Numbered from the stretch's first letter, positions 1-7,448 are shown. The stretch: 15,563 nucleotides of DNA from an uncultured Lachnospiraceae bacterium (GCA_902796375.1 CADBOW010000163.1:1-15563), one strand, 5' to 3'. The notes: generated from the sequence alone by a model not told the origin. Numbers and translations are program-made.

Positions 1-1250
1 ATCTTTCCGAGGATCGCAGATGCCGCTGCGACTGCCGGACTTGCCAGATAGATCTCGGAATCGATGGCACCCATACGACCGACGAAATTCCGGTTGGTGG
101 TGGACACTGCCCGCTCACCATGAGCAAGGATTCCCATATGTCCGCCAAGGCACGGTCCGCAGGTGGGCGTCGAAACGATGGCACCTGCTTCCACAAAGAT
201 TTCCGCAAGTCCCTCACGAAGCATCTGAAGGTAGATGGCCTGAGTTCCCGGAATGATGATCACCCGGAGTCCGTCGGCACACTTCCGGCCGTTCATGATA
301 TCTGCAGCGATCCGCATGTCTTCGATCCGTCCGTTGGTACAGGATCCGATGACTACCTGGTCGATGGCGATATCTCCTGCTGCATGGATCTCATCAATGG
401 TCTTCGTATTCTCCGGAAGATGCGGGAAGGATACGGTGGGACGAAGCTCGGCAAGATCGATCTCGATCACCTCATCATACTCTGCATCCGCATCTGCCTC
501 GTAGACGGTATACTCCTTGCCGGGCGCATGCTCCTTCATATATTCAACGGTATTCTCATCCACCGGGAAGATACCGTTCTTTGCTCCTGCTTCGATGGCC
601 ATATTTGCCACGGTAAAACGATCATCCATGGAAAGCTCCGCGATTCCGTCTCCCACAAACTCCATGGACTTGTAGCGGGCACCGTCCACGCCGATCTTCC
701 CGATAATGTGGAGGATCAGGTCCTTACCGCTGATCCACTGAGGCTTCTTGCCTGTAATCACAAATTTGATGGCGGAGGGCACCTTGAACCATGCCTTTCC
801 GGTCACCATACCCGCTGCCATATCCGTACTTCCCACACCGGTGGAAAATGCGCCCAGTGCACCGTAGGTACAGGTATGCGAATCCGCGCCGATGCAGGTA
901 TTTCCTGCAACGATCAGACCTTTCTCCGGAAGAAGGGCATGCTCGATCCCCATCTGTCCTACATCGAAATAATTGACGATATTGTTCTCACGGGAGAAAT
1001 CCCTCACCTGCTTTACGTGCTCCGCACTCTTGATATCCTTATTCGGCGTGAAATGATCCATGACCAGCGCGATCTTCGTGTTGTCGAACACCGTCTTCTT
1101 CTTAAACTTCGCCAGCTCATTGATGGCTACCGGAGTGGTCACATCATTTCCAAGCACCAGATCCAAATCTGCCTCGATCAGATCTCCGGCGTGAACCTCC
1201 GGAAGTCCTGCGTGTGCAGCAAGGATCTTCTGTGTCATTGTCATACCCAT
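1..1250 (-). CDS. leuC: 3-isopropylmalate dehydratase large subunit (partial, 3' end cut by window edge)
   Basis: LeuC with LeuD interconverts 2- and 3-isopropylmalate in cytosolic leucine synthesis, using a [4Fe-4S] cluster. About 416 codons are visible from an ATG at 1250, so only a few C-terminal residues of the usual ~420 lie beyond the left edge. The translation starts MGMTMTQKILAAHAG and contains the aconitase-family motifs CIGADSHTCTYGALG, VIGSCTNGRIEDMR and PTCGPCLGGHMGILA. The cluster cysteines fall at about C304, C364 and C367. The last residues seen are the family-typical NRNFVGRMG followed by YLASPAVAAASAILGK. A GGGAGG ribosome site 8 nt before 1250 favours this start over the in-frame ATG at 1244. 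The gene is divergent from a LysR regulator. It could be a related aconitase-family enzyme such as homoaconitase, but length and motifs fit LeuC best. Confidence 0.93.
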   Translation of the reverse strand, partial: MGMTMTQKILAAHAGLPEVHAGDLIEADLDLVLGNDVTTPVAINELAKFKKKTVFDNTKIALVMDHFTPNKDIKSAEHVKQVRDFSRENNIVNYFDVGQMGIEHALLPEKGLIVAGNTCIGADSHTCTYGALGAFSTGVGSTDMAAGMVTGKAWFKVPSAIKFVITGKKPQWISGKDLILHIIGKIGVDGARYKSMEFVGDGIAELSMDDRFTVANMAIEAGAKNGIFPVDENTVEYMKEHAPGKEYTVYEADADAEYDEVIEIDLAELRPTVSFPHLPENTKTIDEIHAAGDIAIDQVVIGSCTNGRIEDMRIAADIMNGRKCADGLRVIIIPGTQAIYLQMLREGLAEIFVEAGAIVSTPTCGPCLGGHMGILAHGERAVSTTNRNFVGRMGAIDSEIYLASPAVAAASAILGK

Positions 1251-1278
1251 GATATATTCCTCCCTTACGATAAATTAC

Positions 1279-1301
1279 ATCCCGACAGATTCCACCGGGA
1301 T
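1279..1301. repeat. Inverted repeat in the leuC 5' leader
   Basis: Arms ATCCCG and CGGGAT are perfect and separated by 11 nt. If leuC starts transcription near 1305, this hairpin lies at the very start of its mRNA. It is short, has no T-run, and its role is unknown. Confidence 0.4.
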
Positions 1302-1308
1302 ATCACGC

Positions 1309-1336
1309 TTGATTTTATCATAATCAGATATATAAT
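1309..1336 (+). promoter_or_regulatory. Candidate lysR promoter
   Basis: TTGATT (1309-1314) and TATAAT (1331-1336) are separated by 16 bp on the plus strand, giving a start near 1343. The LysR box at 1362-1378 would then lie about 20-35 nt into the transcript, a position suited to autorepression. It overlaps the proposed leuC promoter on the other strand. Confidence 0.5.
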
Positions 1337-1340
1337 AATA
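1312..1340 (-). promoter_or_regulatory. Candidate leuC promoter with weak -35
   Basis: On the minus strand TAAAAT (plus 1312-1317, 5 of 6 to the -10 consensus) is preceded at 17 bp by TATTAT (1335-1340), a poor -35. This predicts a transcript start near 1305. A weak -35 fits a promoter that needs an activator, and a LysR box is centred 65 bp upstream. The region is very A/T-rich, so other -10 choices are possible. Confidence 0.4.
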
Positions 1341-1361
1341 ATATATATTACTAATACTTCT

Positions 1362-1378
1362 TATAACTTTATGTTATA
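1362..1378. promoter_or_regulatory. LysR-type binding box (T-N11-A palindrome)
   Basis: TATAAC-TTTAT-GTTATA is a perfect 6+6 dyad with a 5-bp centre, and it contains the T-N11-A core typical of LysR-type recognition sites. It lies between divergent leuC and lysR, immediately upstream of the lysR ribosome site. Its centre (1370) is about 65 bp upstream of the predicted leuC start, the usual place for the high-affinity site. The box is seen directly; its use by the adjacent regulator is inferred. Confidence 0.6.
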
Positions 1379-1395
1379 GCACAACAGGAGGTCCC

Positions 1396-2424
1396 ATGAT
1401 CGACAATCTGAACTATTATCGTGTATTTCTGGCCGTAGCGGAAACCGGCAGTTTCAGCCATGCTGCGGAACAGCTCTATATCTCACAGCCTGCCGTCAGC
1501 AGATCCATCCGCAACCTGGAGGATGCACTGTCCGCGCAGTTGCTGAACCGATCCTCCCGCGGTATCACGCTGACCGAACACGGCCAGCTTCTCTATGACC
1601 ATTTACTGGAAGCTTTTCAGAGCATCCGGACCGCCGAGGATGAGCTTCAGCAGATCAATGACCTGGGGATCGGAGAGCTTCGGATCGGAGCCTCCACATC
1701 TCTCTGCAGAAATATCCTGCTCTCCTACCTGTCCGACTTCATTATTCGATATCCGCATATCAAGCTGTCCATCACCTGTCATTCCACCATGACCACGATC
1801 CGGAAACTGGAGGAAGGCACCATCGATCTGGGGCTGATCTGCGAGACAACCCTCCCGGAGAAGCTGTCCTACCATCCGCTGAAGGAGATCCATGACATTT
1901 TCGTAGTGAATCCTTCCTATCTGGAGCATCTGTATATCCGCGAGCAGGCGACGGACCGGGCCGCGGAACCCCCCTGGCTCTTCGCAGGAAATGTCACAAG
2001 CCTGCTGGATCCCTCCTCCCGGAAGAAGCCAGCCCGGAGAACCCCCGCGGACACCGCTTCCTATCCGGGAGCCGATATGCCTACGGAGGAAATCCTGGAG
2101 AAGGGACATCTGCTGCTGCTGGAGAAGGGAAATGTAACGCGAAATCATCTGGAGCATTACTTCTATCAGCAAAACATCCAGCCCGGTCAGGTGCTGGACG
2201 TGAATAATATGGATCTGCTGATCGATTTTGCCAAGATCGGAATGGGAGTCTCTTCCGTCGTAAAGGAATTCGCAACCGAAGCCCTGGAGGGGGGTTCTCT
2301 GATCGAGCTTCCTGTACATCCCTCCGTCCCTGCCCGCACCGTGGGTTTCTCCGTCAATCTGCAGCGGAGGCGGAGTCAGTCTCTGCAGAAGTTCATGCAG
2401 GTACTGGGCCTGGAAGAAAAGTAA
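1396..2424 (+). CDS. LysR-family transcriptional regulator, divergent from leuC
   Basis: The protein has 342 residues. An N-terminal winged helix-turn-helix (about residues 4-63, with FLAVAETGSFSHAAEQLYISQPAVSRSI) is followed by a linker helix and a periplasmic-binding-like effector domain (about 92-330). The start is the ATG four bases after AGGAGG. LysR regulators bind dyads as tetramers and switch a divergent target in response to a small metabolite. The divergent target here is leuC, so control of leucine synthesis, perhaps through a pathway intermediate, is likely. The protein is about 45 residues longer than typical. The excess is a proline-, arginine- and alanine-rich stretch at about 182-230 inside the effector domain. 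The gene ends at a bidirectional terminator. Confidence 0.88.
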   Translation: MIDNLNYYRVFLAVAETGSFSHAAEQLYISQPAVSRSIRNLEDALSAQLLNRSSRGITLTEHGQLLYDHLLEAFQSIRTAEDELQQINDLGIGELRIGASTSLCRNILLSYLSDFIIRYPHIKLSITCHSTMTTIRKLEEGTIDLGLICETTLPEKLSYHPLKEIHDIFVVNPSYLEHLYIREQATDRAAEPPWLFAGNVTSLLDPSSRKKPARRTPADTASYPGADMPTEEILEKGHLLLLEKGNVTRNHLEHYFYQQNIQPGQVLDVNNMDLLIDFAKIGMGVSSVVKEFATEALEGGSLIELPVHPSVPARTVGFSVNLQRRRSQSLQKFMQVLGLEEK

Positions 2425-2439
2425 ACCCCTATCATGCAA

Positions 2440-2469
2440 AAACTTCCGGAGACGTATCCCCGGAAGTTT
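2440..2469. terminator. Bidirectional terminator between lysR and the DUF4097 gene
   Basis: The arms AAACTTCCGG and CCGGAAGTTT form a perfect 10-bp stem with a 10-nt loop. On the plus strand the stem runs into TTTCCTTTTC; on the minus strand it ends in TTTTTG. It lies 15 nt after the lysR stop and 7 nt after the end of the convergent DUF4097 gene, so it can end both transcripts. Confidence 0.85.
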
Positions 2470-2476
2470 CCTTTTC

Positions 2477-3316
2477 TTATTTGGCATATTTTACTTTAAT
2501 TTCTCCTGTGCCGGAATCCAGCTTACATTCTCCGCCGGTTGACCTGTTCTCCGGAAGGCTGATATCTCCGGTTCCGGTATCGGCTTTGATGTTCTTGGAT
2601 GTCAGGAATTCACATGTGATATCTCCGGTTCCGGTGTCGATATTGACCTTTTCCGCATCACATTTTACAAGTGTCACATCACCTGTACCAGTGTTGATCT
2701 TCAGATCTTCGGATACCATCACATACTCCAGCCGGGATGAGCCGGTTGAGCAATCCAGATTCATCGTTCCCGCCTTGATCCGGGACAGCCGGATCTCTCC
2801 TGTGGAAACATCCACCTTAAACTCTCCTTTTACATCAAGCCCCGAGATATTCGCATATCCGGTGGATGTATGAACATCCAGCCGATCCAGTGAATAAAAT
2901 GAATTCTCGCTGCCGCCTTCACCCTCTGCATTCTGCTTCGGGAGATATACCTGTATCTTCTCTTTGGATCCGAAACCGAAGCCGATGAAATCAAACCAGC
3001 TCTTTTTGTCCTTCAGACGGATATTCAGAACATTTCCGTCCACCTTCACCTCGTGAAGATATTTCTCCGTTTCATCACATACAACTCTGACCTTCCCATC
3101 CTTCGACTCCAGGAATTCCACATCTGCGATGGAAGTGTCAATCTTGATCTCACTGAAGGATTCCTTCACCTCATATTCATTGTGGACCGCTTCCCCTCTT
3201 GTATTCAGCTTGCTGAAATTAAATCCTACCAGGATCAGTCCGGCGAGAACAAAGAGCAGACCGCAGCTGATAAATACAGATGCTACGATGAACCAGTTTT
3301 TTCTTCCCGTTTTCAT
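2477..3316 (-). CDS. Membrane-anchored DUF4097 beta-repeat protein
   Basis: The protein has 279 residues: a short basic N-terminus, one membrane helix at about 8-32, and a long extracytoplasmic part. From about residue 150 a turn of the form STG or TGTGD recurs about every 20 residues (near 151, 171, 191, 209, 228, 247 and 268). This gives the ladder-like beta structure typical of DUF4097 (putative adhesin-like) proteins. A charged loop near 130-138 breaks the first part. The gene is last in a three-gene operon, and its ATG overlaps the DUF1700 stop by 4 bp, so the two are probably translated together. The molecular role of DUF4097 is not firmly known. Pairing with DUF1700 and PadR suggests a membrane or envelope-stress function. 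Confidence 0.85.
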   Translation of the reverse strand: MKTGRKNWFIVASVFISCGLLFVLAGLILVGFNFSKLNTRGEAVHNEYEVKESFSEIKIDTSIADVEFLESKDGKVRVVCDETEKYLHEVKVDGNVLNIRLKDKKSWFDFIGFGFGSKEKIQVYLPKQNAEGEGGSENSFYSLDRLDVHTSTGYANISGLDVKGEFKVDVSTGEIRLSRIKAGTMNLDCSTGSSRLEYVMVSEDLKINTGTGDVTLVKCDAEKVNIDTGTGDITCEFLTSKNIKADTGTGDISLPENRSTGGECKLDSGTGEIKVKYAK

Positions 3317-4077
3317 ACTCTATCCCTCCTTCCGAACAGACCTGTGATACCTCTCCAGATAGCGCGGCAGGCCTTTGCAGCCAGCCGGAGCACCGGACCC
3401 GATACCAGGAACATAAAGATGGAAATACCTGCCAGTACAAATCCGCAGCCGGCGTAGAACAGTCCCACTGCTATGTCACCCGAGAACACATACCGGATCA
3501 GGATAAAGATCCCGGCCACACCGCTCACAGCAAAGGAGCCTGCGATCACATAGTAGACAAAGGTAAATGTCCATACCAGAACAAATGCCGTAAACACAAG
3601 CACGCCTGCCGTGATAAGAAGCGGGAACCAGATCGGAAATCCCAGAATAACAAACAGCCAGAAGATTCCGGAATGTGATTTCTTCTCCCTTCCTGAACCG
3701 GCATAATATCCGGTTCCCTGTGCTGCGTAGGAGGAGTTTCCGGAATAGGAACCTGAATTACTTCCCGGTGCCTGATAGCTGCTTGCCGTAAAATCATTTG
3801 AATTCAGATATGGTGATTCTCCCGATCCTGCCACATCTGCCTCAGCCCATTTCGGATTCCCTGTGGACTTCCTGGGTCCCTCCGGCACATCCGCCAGGAT
3901 CTGAGCTGCAGCTTCCTCCACACCACCAATGGCTTCCACTGCTTCATCTTCTGTCATACCGCTCTCAACCCGGTCATCGATCATTTCCGCATAATAATCC
4001 AATGATCGCTCCACGTCTTCATTTGGCAGTTCAGACAGACGGTTCCATAGTGTCTTCAGGAATTCCTGTTTGTTCAT
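3313..4077 (-). CDS. DUF1700 membrane protein
   Basis: The protein has 254 residues. The N-terminal ~65 residues are the helical cytosolic DUF1700 part (MNKQEFLKTLWNRLSELP, then DYYAEMIDDRVESGMTEDEA). A low-complexity Ser/Gly/Tyr/Asn linker follows (about 85-130). Three or four membrane helices lie at about 137-160, 161-185, 186-200 and 205-226, and the tail is basic. The gene starts inside the end of padR (47-bp overlap) and overlaps the DUF4097 start by 4 bp. This gene order, PadR then DUF1700 then DUF4097, is common in Bacillota. Its biochemical role is unknown; a membrane partner of the DUF4097 protein is a reasonable inference. Confidence 0.85.
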   Translation of the reverse strand: MNKQEFLKTLWNRLSELPNEDVERSLDYYAEMIDDRVESGMTEDEAVEAIGGVEEAAAQILADVPEGPRKSTGNPKWAEADVAGSGESPYLNSNDFTASSYQAPGSNSGSYSGNSSYAAQGTGYYAGSGREKKSHSGIFWLFVILGFPIWFPLLITAGVLVFTAFVLVWTFTFVYYVIAGSFAVSGVAGIFILIRYVFSGDIAVGLFYAGCGFVLAGISIFMFLVSGPVLRLAAKACRAIWRGITGLFGRRDRV

Positions 4078-4390
4078 CCCTCTTACCCTCCTTCACAATA
4101 AACTGATAAATGGACAGGATCTCATTCCATTCATCCTGAAACTCATCCAATCTTCGTGTACCCTGCGAGGTTATGTGGTAATACTTTCGCAGGCGGCCGT
4201 TGTGCTCTGCGGATCTGACCGCCAGATACTTCGACGATTCCAGTCTTCGAAGGATCGGATATAGTGTTGACTCCGATATTTCCACATATGGTTTCATATC
4301 CCGAATGATCTGATACCCATAGGAGTCTTCCGTTCGAATCGCAGCCAGTACGCAAACATCCAAAAGACCGCGTTTCAGTTGTACATCCAT
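4031..4390 (-). CDS. PadR-family transcriptional repressor
   Basis: The protein has 119 residues from the ATG at 4390, a short PadR of the kind with a winged-helix domain (about 6-80: LKRGLLDVCVLAAI, DSYGYQII, STLYPILRRLE, wing KYYHITSQG) and a short dimerising helix. GGAGG lies 7 nt before this ATG. A GTG two codons earlier (4396) sits almost on the ribosome site and is rejected. PadR proteins usually repress their own operon and are released by ligands such as phenolics, drugs or envelope-active compounds. The promoter upstream carries direct and inverted repeats suited to autoregulation. The 3' end overlaps the DUF1700 gene by 47 bp. Confidence 0.9.
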   Translation of the reverse strand: MDVQLKRGLLDVCVLAAIRTEDSYGYQIIRDMKPYVEISESTLYPILRRLESSKYLAVRSAEHNGRLRKYYHITSQGTRRLDEFQDEWNEILSIYQFIVKEGKRDEQTGIPEDTMEPSV

Positions 4391-4439
4391 GCACACGCCT
4401 CCTTTCCTAGATCATGTTTCATACCCTTTGATATGGTAT

Positions 4440-4468
4440 ATTATATGTCGCATAGTATTATATGTCAA
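4440..4468 (-). promoter_or_regulatory. Consensus promoter of the padR operon
   Basis: The minus strand reads TTGACA (4463-4468), 17 bp, TATAAT (4440-4445): both hexamers match the sigma-A consensus exactly at ideal spacing. A promoter this strong normally needs a repressor, which fits autoregulation by PadR. The next gene downstream is padR, 50 nt after the -10. Confidence 0.88.
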
Positions 4469-4480
4469 GTAATATTATGC
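4450..4480. promoter_or_regulatory. Candidate PadR operator: 31-bp inverted repeat over the -35
   Basis: GCATAGTATTA (4450-4460) and TAATATTATGC (4470-4480) are 11-bp arms with one mismatch, separated by 9 bp, and the repeat covers the whole -35 hexamer. In addition, the 11-mer GACATATAATA occurs twice head to tail on the minus strand, once in the -35 and spacer and once over the -10. The repeats are seen; assigning them to PadR is inferred from position. Confidence 0.6.
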
Positions 4481-4500
4481 AAAAAATATTATAATACGTA

Positions 4501-4546
4501 ATACAGGGACAGATGCACCGAAATACCGATGTATCCGTCCCTGTAT
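4501..4546 (-). terminator. Hairpin terminator after the histidine kinase gene
   Basis: The arms ATACAGGGAC and GTCCCTGTAT (10 bp, perfect) enclose a 26-nt loop that can form a smaller stem. It begins 10 nt past the kinase stop. On the minus strand an AT-rich run ending in TTTTTT follows about 15 nt later, so termination is likely but the T-run is not ideally placed. Confidence 0.65.
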
Positions 4547-4556
4547 GAACGTCGTT

Positions 4557-5720
4557 TTATGTATTGTTCCCTGAATCCTCCTGCTTCCGGACACTGACAA
4601 ACAGCCGGAAGCCCAGCTCCTCATTGATCTGCAGTGTTCCTCCCATCCTGCGGACACGGCTTTCTATATTCACCAGTCCGATCCCGGGGGCACCTTCTGT
4701 CCCGCCGCTGACCGGTCTGTCCTTTCTCCTTCCTTCTTCCGACAGGTAATCATGCAGGATCATCTGGTAGAAACCCGGATGCTCCATGATCTGCAGGGAA
4801 ACCGTATCATTCAGGCTGTGACGCATGATATTCGATACCCCTTCCCGCAGAATGCCGATGAAGCCGTATTTGATCTCTCTGGGAATATTCTCCGAGACAT
4901 CGATCTCCACCGTCACATGAAAGGATTCCTTCAATGTCTCCATGATCTGCCGCACCGACATTTCCAGATTCACGGAGGAATCATGCAGGTCATGCACACT
5001 GCTCCGAATGCTGGTCATGGCACTGTCCAGTGTTTCCCGAATCCCGGAGAGCTCCGTATGTACCGGTTCCTCCTTATGAATGGCCAGAAGCGCCCCCACC
5101 TGGAGCAGGGCCCGTGACAGTGTATGTCCCACATTATCATGGATCTCACGGGCGATCCGGTTACGCTCCTGCAGCTGCGCCGTCATCACTTCATAATCCC
5201 TTGCAGCCATAAGCTCTTCATTCTGACGGTTCAGTTTCTGCCTCTGTTCCTCATCGTCATCCCTCATTTTTAGGATCATTTTCTTCTGAATGGTCAATCG
5301 GACCGATTTAAATGCAAGCCAGACCGACAGACAGAAAAGCACTGCGACGATCCAGATCACCGAATCCGGGATTCCCAGTTCCCCGCCGTCGATCGCGCCC
5401 CGGATCAGCAGGATCCCGGACACCCCCAGTGCGGGCCACTGTCTGCACAGCACCAGATCATAGACCACAACCGGCAGGATCACGTAGTATTCCGGCCAGA
5501 GGAGAATGACCGCCAGTGACCCGTATAAAAGGACCAGCGCTCCGTATCGCCGGTAGGAAGACCTGGAATTCATTCCCTCCGTCGAAACCAGCCACAGCAG
5601 GGCAGCCGTGAAGGCAAGTGTCAGATAGATCACCAGCAGCTGTTCCTTCCCGCCAAAGGACAGAATGATCGCGAAGATCGTACAGATATAAAGAATGATT
5701 TTATCTATCACCTGATCCAT
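4557..5720 (-). CDS. Membrane sensor histidine kinase (HisKA_3 / NarX-DesK type)
   Basis: The protein has 387 residues. About five or six membrane helices fill residues 5-140, with almost no extracytoplasmic domain. This suggests intramembrane sensing of lipid or envelope state. A coiled region (about 145-180) leads to the HisKA_3 box ERNRIAREIHDNVGHTLS, where H194 is the predicted phosphoacceptor. The ATPase domain keeps the N box (LREGVSNIMRHS, 291-302) and a later GIGLVNIESRVRRMGG (346-361). The usual DNGxG of the G1 box is replaced by HDYLSEEG (323-330), which is odd. The gene follows its response regulator by only 9 nt with a poor ribosome site, so translation is probably coupled. The signal is not identifiable from sequence. 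Confidence 0.9.
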   Translation of the reverse strand: MDQVIDKIILYICTIFAIILSFGGKEQLLVIYLTLAFTAALLWLVSTEGMNSRSSYRRYGALVLLYGSLAVILLWPEYYVILPVVVYDLVLCRQWPALGVSGILLIRGAIDGGELGIPDSVIWIVAVLFCLSVWLAFKSVRLTIQKKMILKMRDDDEEQRQKLNRQNEELMAARDYEVMTAQLQERNRIAREIHDNVGHTLSRALLQVGALLAIHKEEPVHTELSGIRETLDSAMTSIRSSVHDLHDSSVNLEMSVRQIMETLKESFHVTVEIDVSENIPREIKYGFIGILREGVSNIMRHSLNDTVSLQIMEHPGFYQMILHDYLSEEGRRKDRPVSGGTEGAPGIGLVNIESRVRRMGGTLQINEELGFRLFVSVRKQEDSGNNT

Positions 5721-5729
5721 GGTTTACTC

Positions 5730-6356
5730 TCAAGCCTTGTTCTTATAATAGAATATTGCCAGATTGGTCCGGTCCCGGAGATCCAGCTTACTTAAAATGG
5801 AACTGATATAATTCCGGACGGTTCCCTCGGACAGAAAAAGCTTCTCTGCGATCTCCCGGTTGGACAGTCCGTCCGCCACGCATTCCACGATCTCCGCTTC
5901 CTGCGTCGTCAGGCCATAGTCCTCAAAGGCGAAGGACTTCTCCTTCGGCGCCAGCATTTCCGGAAGCCGGTCCACCACCTGATCCCCGAATACGGTCTGT
6001 CCTTCCTGAACCGCCCGAAGCGCGGGAAGGATCCCGTCAAAATCCTGCTTTATGATATAGCCCTTCGCTCCGATGGCCAGTGCGGTGCGGATATACTCAT
6101 CATCATTAAATGTTGTGAGGAACAGGATCCTTGCTGCAGGGTCTTCCTTCAGGATCTCCCGGCCCGCATCCAGTCCCGTCATTCCCTCCATCCGAATATC
6201 CATGAGCAGGATATCCGGCCGCAGGCGTCGATACAGCTCCACTGCTTCCGCGCCGTTTCTTCCCGTTGCCAGCACCTCCGTATCTCCGCCGGCTTCAATT
6301 ATGGTTTTCAGTGAAACTGCCACCAGGCTGTCATCATCCACGATCACTATCTTCAT
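5730..6356 (-). CDS. NarL/LuxR-family response regulator
   Basis: The protein has 208 residues. The receiver domain (1-~120) has the acidic pocket D7-D9, phosphoacceptor D53 (LLMDIRMEGMTG), the T/S position (FLTTFNDDEY) and the conserved lysine in GYIIKQD. A LuxR-type helix-turn-helix (about 145-205: LTTQEAEIVECVADGLSNREIAEKLFLSEGTVRNYISSILSKL) forms the C-terminus. Phosphorylation by the kinase encoded just downstream (9 nt gap) would drive dimerisation and DNA binding. AGAGGA lies about 10 nt before the ATG. The targets are unknown; the neighbouring exporters are candidates. No clear promoter is seen in the 85 nt upstream, so it may be read from the lytTR promoter through a weak hairpin. 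Confidence 0.93.
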   Translation of the reverse strand: MKIVIVDDDSLVAVSLKTIIEAGGDTEVLATGRNGAEAVELYRRLRPDILLMDIRMEGMTGLDAGREILKEDPAARILFLTTFNDDEYIRTALAIGAKGYIIKQDFDGILPALRAVQEGQTVFGDQVVDRLPEMLAPKEKSFAFEDYGLTTQEAEIVECVADGLSNREIAEKLFLSEGTVRNYISSILSKLDLRDRTNLAIFYYKNKA

Positions 6357-6401
6357 GTTCTGCTGTCCTCTCTGTCAGATTTCCCTCCTGAAGCATATGA
6401 A

Positions 6402-6436
6402 ACGAAGGACCCTGACGGTTTCCCGGGATCCTTCGT
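6402..6436 (-). terminator. Weak terminator or processing hairpin between DUF3021 and the response regulator
   Basis: ACGAAGGA and TCCTTCGT form an 8-bp stem extended by CCC/GGG across one bulged A. It starts 6 nt after the DUF3021 stop on the minus strand. Only a short CGTTTC follows, so termination is likely partial. It could set the ratio between lytTR-DUF3021 and the two-component genes. Confidence 0.5.
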
Positions 6437-6441
6437 ATAGC

Positions 6442-6900
6442 TCAGACTGACATAAGCTCTTCATTGATTTCCTTAATATTCTTCTTCAGCTCCCTGTATT
6501 GCTGGATCCCCATGATCAGATATGTCACCGCATAGCCTGCGATGGTGGGGATCAGCGCCTGGGGATGCCGGTGCAGCTGCCATAGCAGGATGGTGATCCC
6601 CACCAGCACCACCGCCGTTGTAATAAAATACAGGATACTCTGCACCACAAACCCGATCCGGTCGATATCGAACAGAAATGTCATTCCCGCGAAGGTCGCT
6701 CCGATCAGGCCGTACAATAGCACATTGACATAGGCTGCGATGGCCGTCGTGGGGAACAGGGATCTGGCTTCCGGCGAAATGGATACAAATCCTTCATTTC
6801 CCGTTGCATTTATGATCACATCCACCAGGAGATTCACGACCAGGCCGCAGAACGCCGATATGGCAAAGCTGACTACAGCTCTTTTCAGATATTCCTTCAT
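6442..6900 (-). CDS. DUF3021 membrane protein, partner of the LytTR regulator
   Basis: The protein has 152 residues with four predicted membrane helices at about 8-30, 50-74, 82-107 and 115-135, then a charged cytosolic tail ending KKNIKEINEELMSV. It matches the DUF3021 family in size, layout and context. Its ATG overlaps the lytTR stop by 4 bp. DUF3021 genes commonly follow LytTR genes in Bacillota. By analogy with streptococcal LytTR regulatory systems such as HdrRM and BrsRM, where the membrane protein inhibits its regulator, it may hold the LytTR protein inactive at the membrane. That role is inferred, not visible in the sequence. Confidence 0.82.
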   Translation of the reverse strand: MKEYLKRAVVSFAISAFCGLVVNLLVDVIINATGNEGFVSISPEARSLFPTTAIAAYVNVLLYGLIGATFAGMTFLFDIDRIGFVVQSILYFITTAVVLVGITILLWQLHRHPQALIPTIAGYAVTYLIMGIQQYRELKKNIKEINEELMSV

Positions 6901-7391
6901 CGCTGCTCTCCTTTCCCGAATCCCGGAACATGATTGCTGTTGTCCCTGGCTTCGATCAGCCGGCTCTTCAGCCGTGTTACATTTCTGCGTGATGCATAGG
7001 TCTCATATCCGTTTTCCATAATAACCTTGATCGTTCCGGTCAGTGAAAGATCCAGGCTCCTTATCTTATTCACGTTCACAAGCTCCGACCTGGAGATCCT
7101 GAGAAAACCGCAGTTTTCAAATTCCGTTTCAAGCTCCTGCAATGTCTTCTGAACGGTATATCTCTTCACGGCATCCAGAGCGATCACCTTCTGCTTCTCC
7201 GCATAGAAGCATATGAGCTCCGCCGGACGCAGGACACATCGGTTTCCCACCTCATCCATGCCGTTCAGTGCCGGATCATACAGCCCGTGGAGCTGATCCA
7301 CGATCCGGTGAACCTCTTCGTCCATCCGGTTCTTACAGACATGCAGCTCCGTCTCCCGGAACCGCTCGTTGATATTCGCCTTTATGATCAT
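6897..7391 (-). CDS. LytTR-family DNA-binding regulator (no receiver domain)
   Basis: The protein has 164 residues. The LytTR fold covers about 50-148 (LRPAELICFYAEKQKVIAL, KTLQELETEFENCGFLRISRSELVN, then VIMENGYETYASRRNVTRLKSRL), with a short N-terminal region and no receiver domain. LytTR proteins bind pairs of 9-bp direct repeats about two helical turns apart. Exactly such a pair lies at 9166-9195, before the exporter ATPase gene. GGAGGAG precedes the ATG. The gene has its own consensus-like promoter (7488-7516) and is translationally coupled to DUF3021. Likely job: control of the adjacent ABC exporter under restraint by DUF3021. Confidence 0.9.
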   Translation of the reverse strand: MIIKANINERFRETELHVCKNRMDEEVHRIVDQLHGLYDPALNGMDEVGNRCVLRPAELICFYAEKQKVIALDAVKRYTVQKTLQELETEFENCGFLRISRSELVNVNKIRSLDLSLTGTIKVIMENGYETYASRRNVTRLKSRLIEARDNSNHVPGFGKGEQR

Positions 7392-7448
7392 TTCTGTCTC
7401 CTCCGGAACCGTCTCTTATACTGGGGACATATTCCCAGCTATGATACC

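Noticed and set aside
120..1379. 419-codon open frame on the plus strand
   Set aside because: It is antisense to leuC, whose minus-strand translation contains all family motifs. The plus-strand product looks like no protein and has no ribosome site.
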